From: Novosphingobium sp. KCTC 2891
GTDB taxonomy: Bacteria > Pseudomonadota > Alphaproteobacteria > Sphingomonadales > Sphingomonadaceae
Direction: 5' to 3'
Length of the DNA: 64,000 bases
NCBI RefSeq assembly: GCF_025938155.1
Contig: NZ_JAPCZG010000004.1
Location: 310,001-374,000, forward strand
Below the pieces are notes generated by a model, which was given only the letters and a program-made list of their open reading frames with translations, did not search any database and was not told where the DNA came from. A program made the translations under genes and the position numbers. The first letter of the stretch is position 1, and the number at the start of each line of letters is the position of its first letter. Shown in pieces: positions 17,855-26,700 of this stretch.

Positions 17855-17936
17855 CTATGCAACATCCAGCTTCCTGCGCGCGACCGACAATGTGAACGCC
17901 GCCCCGCAGGAGGCGGACGCCGGCGCAGGCCAAATG

Positions 17937-17966
17937 GCCGCGCCGATGGCAGACCATCGGCGCGGC
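17937..17966 (-). terminator. strong hairpin downstream of gmd
   Basis: A 13-bp perfect stem, GCCGCGCCGATGG (17937-17949) and CCATCGGCGCGGC (17954-17966), with a 4-nt loop, sits 23 nt beyond the gmd stop on the minus strand. The following T stretch is short (ATTTG), so it may attenuate rather than stop transcription into wzx. Confidence 0.55.
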
Positions 17967-17989
17967 GAGACATCAGGCCCATTCGGGCA

Positions 17990-19063
17990 TCAGGCGTCCT
18001 TGGCGATCGGGGCGTTCCGCATCACTTCAAGGTCCGCCTGGACCATTTCACGCGCGAGATCGCGCGCCGACGTATCGTGGACCCAGCCGAGCTTTTCCTT
18101 GGCCTTGGTCGGATCGCCGAGCAGCAGTTCCACCTCGGTCGGACGGAAATAGCGGGCGTCGATCTCGATCAGGCACTTGCCGGTCTTGGTGCAGTAGCCC
18201 TTCTCGTCAATGCCTTCGCCCTTGAACTCAAGCGTGATGCCCACGTCCTCGAACGCCCAACGCACGAATTCGCGCACTTCAGTCGTCTCGCCGGTCGCCA
18301 GAACGAAGTCATCCGGCTCGTCCTGCTGCAGCATCATCCACATTCCGCGAACGTATTCGCGGGCGTGGCCCCAGTCGCGCTTGGCGTCGAGATTGCCCAG
18401 ATAGAGCGTTTCCTGCCGACCGAGCGAGATCGCCGCTGCCGCGCGGGTGATCTTGCGCGTGACGAAGGTTTCACCGCGCAACGGGCTTTCATGGTTGAAC
18501 AGGATGCCGTTCGACGCATGAATACCATAGGCTTCGCGGTAATTGACCACGATCCAGTAGCCGTAGAGCTTGGCGACGCCATAAGGCGAGCGCGGATAGA
18601 ACGGCGTGGTTTCGCGCTGCGGCACTTCCTGGACGAGGCCGTAAAGCTCGGAAGTGGACGCCTGATAGAAGCGCGTCTTCTTCTCCAGCCCGAGAATGCG
18701 GATCGCTTCGAGCAGTCGCAGCGTTCCGATGGCATCCGCGTTGGCGGTATACTCCGGCGTCTCGAACGAAACCTGCACGTGGCTCTGCGCTGCCAGGTTG
18801 TAGATTTCGTCGGGCTGGGTCTGCTGGACGATCCGGATCAGATTCGTGGAATCGGTGAGATCGCCATAGTGCAGGTGGAACCGCTGGTGCTCCACGTGGG
18901 GATCTTCGTAGATGTCCTCGATACGGCCGGTATTGAACGACGACGACCGGCGCTTCACGCCGTGGACGACATAGCCCTTTTCCAGAAGGAGACGTGAAAG
19001 GTAAGCCCCGTCCTGTCCGGTCACGCCCGTAATCAGTGCAACTTTGCCGACGCCTTCGGTCAT
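17990..19063 (-). CDS. gmd: GDP-mannose 4,6-dehydratase
   Basis: A 357-aa extended SDR that makes GDP-4-keto-6-deoxy-D-mannose, the first step to GDP-L-fucose (or GDP-rhamnose). Seen are [19 protein letters not shown], the Gmd-specific [20 protein letters not shown], catalytic [10 protein letters not shown], and [19 protein letters not shown]. The ATG at 19063 has AAGGCGAG upstream; a longer frame to 19171 is not supported. It is the first gene of the leftward block gmd-wzx-fcl-GT. A candidate promoter (TTGCAC-15-CTAGAC) lies at 19103-19129. Confidence 0.97.
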   Translation of the reverse strand: MTEGVGKVALITGVTGQDGAYLSRLLLEKGYVVHGVKRRSSSFNTGRIEDIYEDPHVEHQRFHLHYGDLTDSTNLIRIVQQTQPDEIYNLAAQSHVQVSFETPEYTANADAIGTLRLLEAIRILGLEKKTRFYQASTSELYGLVQEVPQRETTPFYPRSPYGVAKLYGYWIVVNYREAYGIHASNGILFNHESPLRGETFVTRKITRAAAAISLGRQETLYLGNLDAKRDWGHAREYVRGMWMMLQQDEPDDFVLATGETTEVREFVRWAFEDVGITLEFKGEGIDEKGYCTKTGKCLIEIDARYFRPTEVELLLGDPTKAKEKLGWVHDTSARDLAREMVQADLEVMRNAPIAKDA

Positions 19064-19102
19064 GATCTCGCCTTGGTTTTCAGAATTGTGCAGATGCGAA
19101 GG

Positions 19103-19129
19103 GTCTAGCCCCGATTTGGCGCGGTGCAA
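19103..19129 (-). promoter_or_regulatory. candidate gmd promoter
   Basis: On the minus strand TTGCAC (19129-19124) and CTAGAC (19108-19103) are separated by 15 nt, about 40 nt upstream of the gmd start. The spacing is short for a sigma-70 site; TAGACC with a 16-nt spacer is an alternative reading. The call leans on recurrence of the same arrangement at 8140-8166. Confidence 0.28.
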
Positions 19130-19237
19130 GTTCAAAATGGACAGATCCGCAGCATTCGGGTGCGGATGCAACTCCGGAACAATACTAAGAAATCGTTTAC
19201 CGTGCGCCGGTCTACGGCCGCTTCGGTGGGTACGATC

Positions 19238-19251
19238 GATATTGCAATATC
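19238..19251. promoter_or_regulatory. 14-bp perfect palindrome GATATTGCAATATC
   Basis: A perfect palindrome that overlaps the stop codon of the GT2 gene ending at 19250, about 175 nt upstream of the gmd start. Its dyad and its place at the head of the gmd block suggest an operator. There is no T-run to make it a terminator. The binding protein is unknown. Confidence 0.35.
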
Positions 19252-20248
19252 AATGCAACATTCTCTGCGCCTGGGTCACCCCTGCCCAGTATACAACCTC
19301 TCGCACCTGCACGAAAAATCGTTCGATGAAGCGGTCGATAACCGGGCTGAATCCCCACAACCTGTCAGCGCAGGCACAGGCGGCCGCTCCCAGAAGGCGG
19401 TGCAGTCCGGGTACGCGCGCCAGCGGTCGCAGTACCAGCCGTGCCCGCGCCCGCCCCGGCTGGTGCGCGCCGAAAACATCGTCTGCGCGATCGGGATGCT
19501 TGGCCGCGAACAGCACATCCGCCTCACCCGCCTGGAAATATTGTCGCAGGTTGAGCTGCGGCGTTACCACATAGCGCTGGAACGCGACTGCATCGGCGCA
19601 GAACCGCACCACGTGGCGCGCGAGCAGGCGCACCCCCATGTCCAGATCCTCGTTGCCGTAGCTGCCGTCCTGCGTGAATCGTGCGTCGAAGCCGCCCACA
19701 GCCTCGAACACGGCGCGCCTGATGGAGAGGTGCCCGCCCAGAAGGTCGCCGGTGTCGATCGGCCCGCCTAGCGCCAAGCGGTCACGGCGCTCGGCCGCCC
19801 ACACGCCCACGCCGGCACTCAGGAAACCGGGCGGGGATTGCGGATCGAGCGGAATATCGCCCATCACCGCATCGGCGCCCGCGGCCAGCGCGCGTGCGTG
19901 CGCGACGAGAATGTCGGGCTGCACGATCATGTCATCGTCGAGGAACAGCAGGACATCGCCTCGCGCCTCCTGCGCGCCGCGATTCCGGGTGCGGGCCAGC
20001 CCGATGTTGTCATGACGGAGGACACGCGGCGCAACCGGCAGCGACAGCGCGGCGATCGCCTCCTGCGTGCCGTCGGTCGATCCATCGATCACCACGATGG
20101 TTTCGTGCCACCCAGGATATTCGATGGCGGCAAGCGCGCGCAGCGCATCGCAGACCAGGTCGCGCCGCTGGTATGTGGGCACGATCACCGAGAAGGACGG
20201 CCAGATCCCGGCGTCATCATCCCGGCCATCGGTCTCGACCGTCACCAC
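19250..20248 (-). CDS. GT2 family glycosyltransferase
   Basis: A 332-aa GT-A enzyme: SVIVPTYQRRDLVCDALRAL, VVIDGSTDGTQEAI, LLFLDDDMIVQP (metal-binding DxD) and GNEDLDMGVRLL (ED acid). The C-terminal region, including RPLARVPGLHRLL and VVYWAGV, is shared with the N-terminal half of the GT2-CE4 fusion at 21215-23026, so the two are paralogues. Start is one of two adjacent GTG codons (20248 or 20245); AGGAGG lies 3 or 6 nt upstream, which favours 20245. It diverges from the GT2 gene at 20365. Substrate is unknown. Confidence 0.88.
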   Translation of the reverse strand: MVTVETDGRDDDAGIWPSFSVIVPTYQRRDLVCDALRALAAIEYPGWHETIVVIDGSTDGTQEAIAALSLPVAPRVLRHDNIGLARTRNRGAQEARGDVLLFLDDDMIVQPDILVAHARALAAGADAVMGDIPLDPQSPPGFLSAGVGVWAAERRDRLALGGPIDTGDLLGGHLSIRRAVFEAVGGFDARFTQDGSYGNEDLDMGVRLLARHVVRFCADAVAFQRYVVTPQLNLRQYFQAGEADVLFAAKHPDRADDVFGAHQPGRARARLVLRPLARVPGLHRLLGAAACACADRLWGFSPVIDRFIERFFVQVREVVYWAGVTQAQRMLH

Positions 20249-20277
20249 CCGCCTCCTGCCATCGCCCCGTCACGCAG

Positions 20278-20305
20278 TTGCGAACACGCGCAGGCGCGAT
20301 ACAAT
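20278..20305 (+). promoter_or_regulatory. candidate sigma-70 promoter for the rightward GT2 gene
   Basis: TTGCGA (20278-20283) and TACAAT (20300-20305) are separated by 16 nt, within the 116-nt divergent spacer. Transcription would begin near 20312 and leave a 5' leader of about 50 nt before the ATG at 20365. The -10 box is close to consensus; this is by eye. Confidence 0.45.
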
Positions 20306-20364
20306 GCGGGCCCGTCGCTGCCGATCCTGCGGCGAAGCGTTAGGTGATCCGAGGTTTCCCGTCG

Positions 20365-21282
20365 ATGCAAAACCCGATGTCGCATCCCCGGGTCTCGGTG
20401 ATCTGCACGTACCTCGATGCGGAGCGTTTCATCGCCGAATCGCTCGACAGCGTGTTCGCGCAGGACTTCGGCGATTTCGAGCTGATCCTGGTCGACGACG
20501 GATCGCGCGACGGCAGCGCCGCCATCGCGCGGGCCTATGCCGAACGGCAACCTGATCGCGTTCACCTGCTCGCGCACCCCGGCGGCGTCAATCGCGGGAT
20601 CAGCGCATCGCGCAACCTTGGCCTGCGCCATGCGCGGGGGGAATACATCGCCTTCATCGACGCGGATGACGTGTGGCCGCCCGCGAAGCTGGGCGAGCAG
20701 GTGGCATTGCTCGACGCGCACCCGCAGGCGGCCATGGCCTGCGGCGTGGTGACGTATTGGGCGAGTTGGGATGGAGGGGTTGATGAGCTGGTTCGCACCG
20801 GCGGCACGGTGCCCACGGTGCTCCCACCCGGCGCGCCGGTCGCGCTGCTCTACCCCGTCGCCGACGGCGCCGCGCCCAGCCCCAGCGAAGTGCTGCTGCG
20901 GCGCTCGGCGGTGGAAGCGGTCGGCGGCATGGAAGACGCCTTTCGCGACATGTACGAGGATCAGGTCCTCTTCACCAAGCTGATGCTGCAGTTCGATACG
21001 TGCTTCTCTCACCGCGACTGGCTGCACTACCGTATTCACGACGACAGCTGCACGGCGGTCGCGCGGCGCAAGCGGCAGTATCTGCACCGGCGGCGCCAGT
21101 ATTTTGAATGGCTGCAGGATCACCTGCGCCGCCATCCCGCTCAAGGAACCCCGCACGTGGCCCGCGCGGTGCGGCGCGAATTGCGCCTGCTCGACTGGCC
21201 GCTGCTGTGGAAGCTCAACTGGCGCTGTCAACGGTTGCGGAAGGCGCTGAAACGCCGGCTGCCGTCGGCTGGTTCTTCCTGA
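20365..21282 (+). CDS. GT2 family glycosyltransferase
   Basis: A GT-A transferase of about 305 aa: RVSVICTYLDAERFIAESL, ILVDDGSRDGS, YIAFIDADDVWP and an acidic MYEDQVLFTKL block. The C-terminus is strongly basic (YLHRRRQYFEW, LRKALKRRLPS), which could hold it at the membrane. GTG at 20344 and ATG at 20377 are other starts; ATG 20365 follows a GAGG. Its last 68 nt overlap the 3' end of the convergent GT2-CE4 gene, so both strands code there. It is the only plus-strand glycosyltransferase between 12.3 and 24.8 kb. Confidence 0.88.
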   Translation: MQNPMSHPRVSVICTYLDAERFIAESLDSVFAQDFGDFELILVDDGSRDGSAAIARAYAERQPDRVHLLAHPGGVNRGISASRNLGLRHARGEYIAFIDADDVWPPAKLGEQVALLDAHPQAAMACGVVTYWASWDGGVDELVRTGGTVPTVLPPGAPVALLYPVADGAAPSPSEVLLRRSAVEAVGGMEDAFRDMYEDQVLFTKLMLQFDTCFSHRDWLHYRIHDDSCTAVARRKRQYLHRRRQYFEWLQDHLRRHPAQGTPHVARAVRRELRLLDWPLLWKLNWRCQRLRKALKRRLPSAGSS

Positions 21283-23026
21283 CCAGCGCGCGCAGTTCGC
21301 GGGCCAGGCGGTCGCGCCACACGCCCCAGCGCAAATAGGTGGCCGGCTTGGGGAACGTAGTCTTCAGCCAGAAGCGGAAGCCCCCGTCCCACGACAGCAA
21401 TTCGATGCGCGGCAGGTCATAGCGGGGGCTTGCCGGCACCGCGTGACAATCGGCCAACCCGAACCCGGCGGCATAGCCCGCCGCCTCCACCGCAGCGCAG
21501 GCCTTGGCATCGCGCTCGCCGAAGGGATAGCAGAAGAACCGGGGGCGGGGCAGGCCGTGGGCCACGAAATCGTCGCCGGCGCCGCGTGTCTCCTCGGCCA
21601 GCCGTGCCGCGTCGAGCGTGGGCATCCGGGGGTGGGAACGCGAGTGACAGCCCACTTCCACACCGTGGCGCGGCAGCTGCGCCACTTGCTGCCAATCCAG
21701 CAGTTGCCGGCGCTTTGCCCCGATCTTCTGGTCCCATTCGTTGGTGTGCGAGGCCATGCCCGTGATCGCGAAGGCCAGGGCCGGAATCCCGCGCGGCGCA
21801 AGGATGTCGCGCGCCACCTCGAGCAAGTCGGCGTAACAATCATCGAACGTCAGCAACACCGCGCGGCGCGGCAGCAGCACGCGGCCCTCCAGGCAATCGA
21901 GCAGGTCCTGCGGGGTGACGAACGCGAAGCCGCGCCGTTCCAGCGAGGCAAGGTGCGCCTCGAAGCGGGGCTGCGGGATGCTGTAGGGATAGAGCACCGG
22001 ATCGTCCGAATGATCGGCGATCGCGTGGTAGCACAGGATCAGCGCCTTGCGCGCGGAAGGCATGCCGCCGCATTCGTTCACGCCAGCCCAATACCCCACC
22101 ATGCGGATGCAGAAGAATATCCGGGCGAAGGTGCGGCTGGAGCGCCACGGCGAGCGCAGCAGCGCCTCCGCCGCCAGCGCGCCCATCATCGCGAGCAGGC
22201 GGTGCAGGCCAGGCACACGGGCCAGCGGACGCAGCACGAACCGCGTCACCGGATGCGAAGCATGACTGATCTCGAAAATTTCGGCGGCATGGGCGAGGTG
22301 TCGGCGTGCGAACCGCACGTCCGCGCGGCCCAGCTCGTAGCCGCGCCGCAGATATTCGCGCGGCTCCACCACATAGCGGTGCAGGCTGACGGCATCGGGA
22401 TTGTGCCGCACCACGTAGCGCGCCAGCAGCTTGACCGCGATGTCGGCGTCTTCCTTGCCGTACTTGCCGCCGGCAGTGTAGCCCGCGTCGAACCCGCCAA
22501 GCTCGTCGAACACCGAACGCCGCATCGATATCTGGCCACCGAATACGTTGAACGGCGAAAGCACTTCGCGGCTGCGCGCTTCTACCGCCGACTTCTCCGC
22601 CCAGGCGGCGATGCCCTCCGTCAGGAATCCGCGCGGCGAATTGGCCTCCAGCGGGATTTCGCCGACCACGGCATCGGCCCCTTCGGCATAGCTGCGCGCG
22701 TGCTGGGCAACGATGTCGGGACGGCAGATCATGTCGTCATCAAGGAAAAACAGGATCTCCCCCGAAGCCGCCGCCGCGCCCGTATTGCGCGCATGGGCCA
22801 GGCCGCCGTTGGGCTGGACGATGATCGTGCAGGGAAAGGGCAGCGCAATGCCCTCCAGCGCCTCGGCCGTGCCGTCGGTCGATCCATCGACCACGACGAC
22901 GAGTTCGAGCGCTCCGTCGTAGACGATCCGGCCGATCGCCTCCACCGCCTCGCACACGAGGTCACGCCGCTGGTAGGTGGGAACGATGATCGAGAACGCG
23001 GGCGAAGCGCAGGTGGACCCGGTCAT
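21215..23026 (-). CDS. GT2 glycosyltransferase fused to a CE4 polysaccharide deacetylase
   Basis: A 603-aa two-domain protein. Residues about 10-220 are a GT2 domain (FSIIVPTYQRRDLVCEAVEA, VVVDGSTDGT, FFLDDDM at 95-98, KEDADIAVKL). Residues about 220-320 match the C-terminal region of the GT2 at 19250. Residues about 328-540 are a NodB-type deacetylase with motif 1 LLTFDDCYADL (TFDD near 393), motif 2 HSRSH (461-465) and motif 3 CYPFGERDA, so the metal triad looks intact. It likely adds a sugar and N-deacetylates an amino sugar in the same intermediate. ATG 23026 overlaps the ABC transporter stop (ATGA). Confidence 0.9.
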   Translation of the reverse strand: MTGSTCASPAFSIIVPTYQRRDLVCEAVEAIGRIVYDGALELVVVVDGSTDGTAEALEGIALPFPCTIIVQPNGGLAHARNTGAAAASGEILFFLDDDMICRPDIVAQHARSYAEGADAVVGEIPLEANSPRGFLTEGIAAWAEKSAVEARSREVLSPFNVFGGQISMRRSVFDELGGFDAGYTAGGKYGKEDADIAVKLLARYVVRHNPDAVSLHRYVVEPREYLRRGYELGRADVRFARRHLAHAAEIFEISHASHPVTRFVLRPLARVPGLHRLLAMMGALAAEALLRSPWRSSRTFARIFFCIRMVGYWAGVNECGGMPSARKALILCYHAIADHSDDPVLYPYSIPQPRFEAHLASLERRGFAFVTPQDLLDCLEGRVLLPRRAVLLTFDDCYADLLEVARDILAPRGIPALAFAITGMASHTNEWDQKIGAKRRQLLDWQQVAQLPRHGVEVGCHSRSHPRMPTLDAARLAEETRGAGDDFVAHGLPRPRFFCYPFGERDAKACAAVEAAGYAAGFGLADCHAVPASPRYDLPRIELLSWDGGFRFWLKTTFPKPATYLRWGVWRDRLARELRALVRKNQPTAAGVSAPSATVDSAS

Positions 23027-24837
23027 GCGGGGCCTCCTGCCATCGCGGCAAGGTAGCTTGTCTCGCGCAGTGGCCCCGCCTCCACGACCCGGCCTTCGTC
23101 GAGCACGATGGCGGCCGTGCAAGCCTCCAGCGTACTGGCGCGATGACTGATGACCAGTGCGGTGCGGAAAAAGCGCCGCTCGTGCAAAAGGGCCATGACT
23201 TCCTTTTCGGTCAGTGCATCAACCGCGTTGGTTGCCTCGTCGAGGATGAGGAGATCGGGGCGCTTGAGCAGCGCCCGGGCCAGCGCGATACGCTGTCGCT
23301 GCCCGCCGGAAAGATTGCTGCCGGTATCGCCCACCCAGGCATCCAGCCCTTGGGGCAGCGCCGCGATGAAGCCGGCCGCACCGGCCGCTGCGGCCGCGCC
23401 CAGAATATCGGCGTCATTCGCCCCGGGGCAGCCATAAGCGATATTGTCGCGCACGGTGCCGCCGAACAGTCCCACGTCCTGTCCGGCCACCGCCACGAGG
23501 CCCCGCCATTCCTTCATCCGCAGCTGATCCAGGGGCGTGTCGCCGAATCGCACCTCGCCCGAAAGCGGCGGGACGAGGCCGCAAAGCAGATTGATCACGG
23601 TCGATTTGCCCGCTCCCGATTTTCCGATCAGCGCGGTAACGCTGCCCGGCGCTATCGCGAAGGAAACGTCATCAAGCGCCAGCGTACCGTCGGGATAGGC
23701 GAACCGCACCCGGTCGAACACGACAGGGAGATCGATCGCCCCCACTGGCCGGGCGTCGGCGAGCGTCTCCGGGGGCAGCGGCTGGCCCAGCAGCCATTCC
23801 GCATCGCCGATCGGGCCCGCTTGCGATGCGAGCACCGACCGGGCGTGGCTGATCTGCCCCACCTGCGGCTGCGCCCGCAGGATCAGCAGCAGGAACGCCG
23901 TTACCTGCGCCATCGATGTGCCGAGCGCGTAGGCAGTGAACAGGATCGCTATGAAGACGCAGGCGATCAGGAAGTCGAAGCTGGGCGCGACCAGTCCCGC
24001 CACCGCGTTGAGTGAACGATACCCCCGGAACGTCGCGCGGGTTTCCGCCTGGAAACGGTCCTGCTCGCGCGCTTCCTGGCCGAACAATCGGATGACGCGC
24101 GCACCATCGACGATTTCGCGCGAGCGCCGCAGCAGTTCCTCGCTTGTCGCTGTTGCCAGAATACTTTGGCGGCGCTGCATACGGTCCATCAGCGCCAGAA
24201 CGCCCGCGATCACCAATGCGCCCGCCGATGCCACCAGCGACAGGCGCCAGTCCAGCCACAGCAGGATCGCCGCGAAAACCATTGCGCTGGCCCCCGCCTG
24301 CACGATCTGCAGGGCGGCCCGAACCGCCTCGAACACCCACCAGCTTGACCGGGCCAGCGCGTTGAAAGCGCGCCCCCCCTGCCCATTGAGGAAGAACGCG
24401 AAGTCCAGCCCGATCGTGCGCCGTGCCATCGCATCCAGAATGTCGCGGCTGATCGCCGCATGGAGCCGTGCGACCAACAAGTTGTTCGCGGCGTGGACAA
24501 GGCTCTTGAGACCGATCAGCGCCATGACCGTGGCGATCAAGGCATAGGCGCGTTGCGGCGTTGGCAAGGCGTGGGCGACACGCGCGATTTCCACCACCGG
24601 CGCAGGAAGGCTGGCGGGGACGGTTTCCGCCATCATCAGCGCGATCAGCGGGATCAGTGCCCCTACGCCCACGCTCTCCAACACGGCAGCGACAAGGCCA
24701 AGCAGCGACACGACAGGAAAATAGCGCCAGTACGGCCGCAGGATCGGCGCCAGCCGTGCCGACCCGAACAGCACCCCCGACGGCAGTGGCCCCTGTTCGC
24801 CATCCGACGTTCCGCTCAGATGAATACCACCAGCCAA
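23023..24837 (-). CDS. MsbA/PglK-type ABC exporter (fused permease-ATPase)
   Basis: A 604-aa half-transporter: a transmembrane domain (about residues 35-325, six helices) followed by an ATPase with Walker A IGKSGAGKST (405-412), Q-loop VAGQDVGLFGG, signature LSGGQRQR (509-516), Walker B LLILDEATN and a switch histidine VISHRAST. Relatives flip lipid-linked oligosaccharides (PglK) or lipid A (MsbA). Start is TTG with AGGTAGGA upstream. It is translationally coupled to the GT2-CE4 gene and diverges from the GT2-methyltransferase gene. This makes a possible export module separate from Wzx/Wzy. Substrate is inferred. Confidence 0.9.
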   Translation of the reverse strand: MAGGIHLSGTSDGEQGPLPSGVLFGSARLAPILRPYWRYFPVVSLLGLVAAVLESVGVGALIPLIALMMAETVPASLPAPVVEIARVAHALPTPQRAYALIATVMALIGLKSLVHAANNLLVARLHAAISRDILDAMARRTIGLDFAFFLNGQGGRAFNALARSSWWVFEAVRAALQIVQAGASAMVFAAILLWLDWRLSLVASAGALVIAGVLALMDRMQRRQSILATATSEELLRRSREIVDGARVIRLFGQEAREQDRFQAETRATFRGYRSLNAVAGLVAPSFDFLIACVFIAILFTAYALGTSMAQVTAFLLLILRAQPQVGQISHARSVLASQAGPIGDAEWLLGQPLPPETLADARPVGAIDLPVVFDRVRFAYPDGTLALDDVSFAIAPGSVTALIGKSGAGKSTVINLLCGLVPPLSGEVRFGDTPLDQLRMKEWRGLVAVAGQDVGLFGGTVRDNIAYGCPGANDADILGAAAAAGAAGFIAALPQGLDAWVGDTGSNLSGGQRQRIALARALLKRPDLLILDEATNAVDALTEKEVMALLHERRFFRTALVISHRASTLEACTAAIVLDEGRVVEAGPLRETSYLAAMAGGPA

Positions 24838-25083
24838 ACCAAATCCTACCTAACTTTAATTAGTTAAGATGCATTCCTATGGATAAGCAAAAATAGTCCA
24901 TAAGATTAGGAGGCCCCTTTCCCGACATAGAGCGGAACCGGCCCCGATCTGCAAAGAACCCATCCAAATTAATCCCGTAGGAATACACTGTCGCATATTT
25001 CACGTTGTTTTCGCAATTGCGAAGGCTCCACCTTGTCGATAACGACAGGCGCCAATGAAGCGATGTTCCAGGGGCCATATTGG
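24838..25083. promoter_or_regulatory. AT-rich divergent spacer with two dyads
   Basis: About 245 nt between the ABC exporter and the GT2-methyltransferase gene, clearly AT-richer than its flanks. It holds TAACT-6-AGTTA (24851-24866) and a 14-bp perfect palindrome TTCGCAATTGCGAA (25010-25023). It presumably contains both promoters; no confident -35/-10 pair could be picked. Confidence 0.45.
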
Positions 25084-26673
25084 ATGAGGTCTGTTGATGC
25101 CTCCGGGCTGGCGGATGTTGCAGTCGTCATCGCAAGCTACAATCACGCGCACTTCCTGGGCGATGCCCTGAAGAGCGTGCTGGCGCAGACCGTGCCGGCG
25201 CAGGATATCGTCGTGATCGACGATGGCTCACTGGACGATCCCGCTGCCGTGGTTGCCCAGCACCCGCCGGCCCGGATCATCCGCACCGCAAACCAGGGCC
25301 TGCCCGCAGCGCGCAACAACGGCCTGGCCGCGATCAACACGCACTATGTCATCTTCCTCGATGCGGATGACGTGCTGCTGCCCGGCGCCATCGCCGACGG
25401 GCTTGCCTGCATGAAAGCCAACCCTGGCGCCGCTTTCGTCTGCGGCGCATTCCGGCTGGCCGATGGCGACCTCAAGCCGCGCGGCGGCCCGGTCCTGCCG
25501 CGCCTCGGCCCGCTCGGCCATACGGCGTTGCTGCGCGGCAATCACATCGGCATGCCCGCCAGCGTATTCTACGACCGGGCAAAGCTGGTCGAATGCGGCG
25601 GCTTCGATCCTACGCTGCGCCGCTGCGAGGATTACGAGCTTTACCTGCGGATGACCCAGCGCCACCGCATCGCCAGCCACGCCAACGTCGTCGCCCACTA
25701 TCGCCTGCACGGCTCCAACATGTCGCTCGATGCGGTGGAAATGCTGGCCTGGAACCGCGCAATTCTCGAACGGTATCGGCCGGACGAAACCGACGCCGCG
25801 GCCCTGCAGGCATGGAAGGAAGGGATGCACGGCCAGACGGCGGCATTCGCCAACATCGTCTGGACCGATCGTGGTGCGCGCGCGTGGCCGAAATGGAACC
25901 AGCGGAGAAGAATGATGGCGCTAGCGCCCTGGACAACGACCAAAGCGGCCCTGCGCCAGATCCTAGTCCGCGGCTTGCCCGGTCCATTGGCCGAAGTGCT
26001 GCGGGGCATCCGCCGCCGCGCGCTGATCGCGGGCGCAGGCAAGATCGATTTCGGCGATCTTGCGCGGATCACGCCGGTCAGCGAAGGCTACGGCTTTCGC
26101 CGCGGCACCCCGGTAGACCGGTTCTACATCGAAAGCTTTCTTGAACGCCACGCGGGCGAGATTCGCGGTCACGTTCTGGAAATCGCCGACGACAAGTACA
26201 GCCGCCGCTTCGGCAAGGACATCGTGCGGCAGGATGTGCTCAGCGTGAAGGACGTGCCCGGCGCGACGATCGTCGGCGACCTGACGTCGGAAGGCCTGCT
26301 GCCGCCCGCCAGCTTCGATTGCGTGATCCTCACCCAGACGCTGCAATACCTGTTCGATCCCCGCGCCGCCGTGCGCAACCTGCACGCGGCGATGCGGCCT
26401 GGCGGCGTGGTGCTGGCAACAGTGCCCGGCATCACTCCGGTCGTGAACAACGATTGGGAATGGTACTGGCCGTTCACCGCCCGCGCAGCCCGGCGCCTGT
26501 TCGAGGAAACCTTCGGCGAGGGCAACGTCGAGCTTGAAGTGAACGGCAACGCCTTTGCCGCCACCTGCTTCATCCAGGGTATCGCGCAGGAAGACGTCGG
26601 CGTGCAGTGGCTGGAGCCGCGCGACCCATCGTTCCCGGTCAACATCGCCATCCGCGCGCGCCGCTCCGCCTGA
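25084..26673 (+). CDS. GT2 glycosyltransferase fused to a SAM-dependent methyltransferase
   Basis: A two-domain protein of about 529 aa. The N-terminal GT2 part has VAVVIASYNHAHFLGDALKS, VVIDDGSLDDP, VIFLDADDVLLPGA and a CEDYELYLRM acid block. The C-terminal part (from about residue 350) looks like a class I methyltransferase: VLEIADDKYSRRFG, ATIVGDLTSEGLLP, FDCVILTQTLQYLFDP and AMRPGGVVLATVPG. Start is set at the ATG with AGGGG 9 nt upstream; TTG 25033 and ATG 25063 are alternatives. The pairing suggests a sugar added and methylated, or a methyl cap. It is the last glycan gene of the locus and converges on lptA. Confidence 0.87.
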   Translation: MRSVDASGLADVAVVIASYNHAHFLGDALKSVLAQTVPAQDIVVIDDGSLDDPAAVVAQHPPARIIRTANQGLPAARNNGLAAINTHYVIFLDADDVLLPGAIADGLACMKANPGAAFVCGAFRLADGDLKPRGGPVLPRLGPLGHTALLRGNHIGMPASVFYDRAKLVECGGFDPTLRRCEDYELYLRMTQRHRIASHANVVAHYRLHGSNMSLDAVEMLAWNRAILERYRPDETDAAALQAWKEGMHGQTAAFANIVWTDRGARAWPKWNQRRRMMALAPWTTTKAALRQILVRGLPGPLAEVLRGIRRRALIAGAGKIDFGDLARITPVSEGYGFRRGTPVDRFYIESFLERHAGEIRGHVLEIADDKYSRRFGKDIVRQDVLSVKDVPGATIVGDLTSEGLLPPASFDCVILTQTLQYLFDPRAAVRNLHAAMRPGGVVLATVPGITPVVNNDWEWYWPFTARAARRLFEETFGEGNVELEVNGNAFAATCFIQGIAQEDVGVQWLEPRDPSFPVNIAIRARRSA

Positions 26674-26700
26674 GCCGAGCGGAACGGGGGACCGGGCCGC

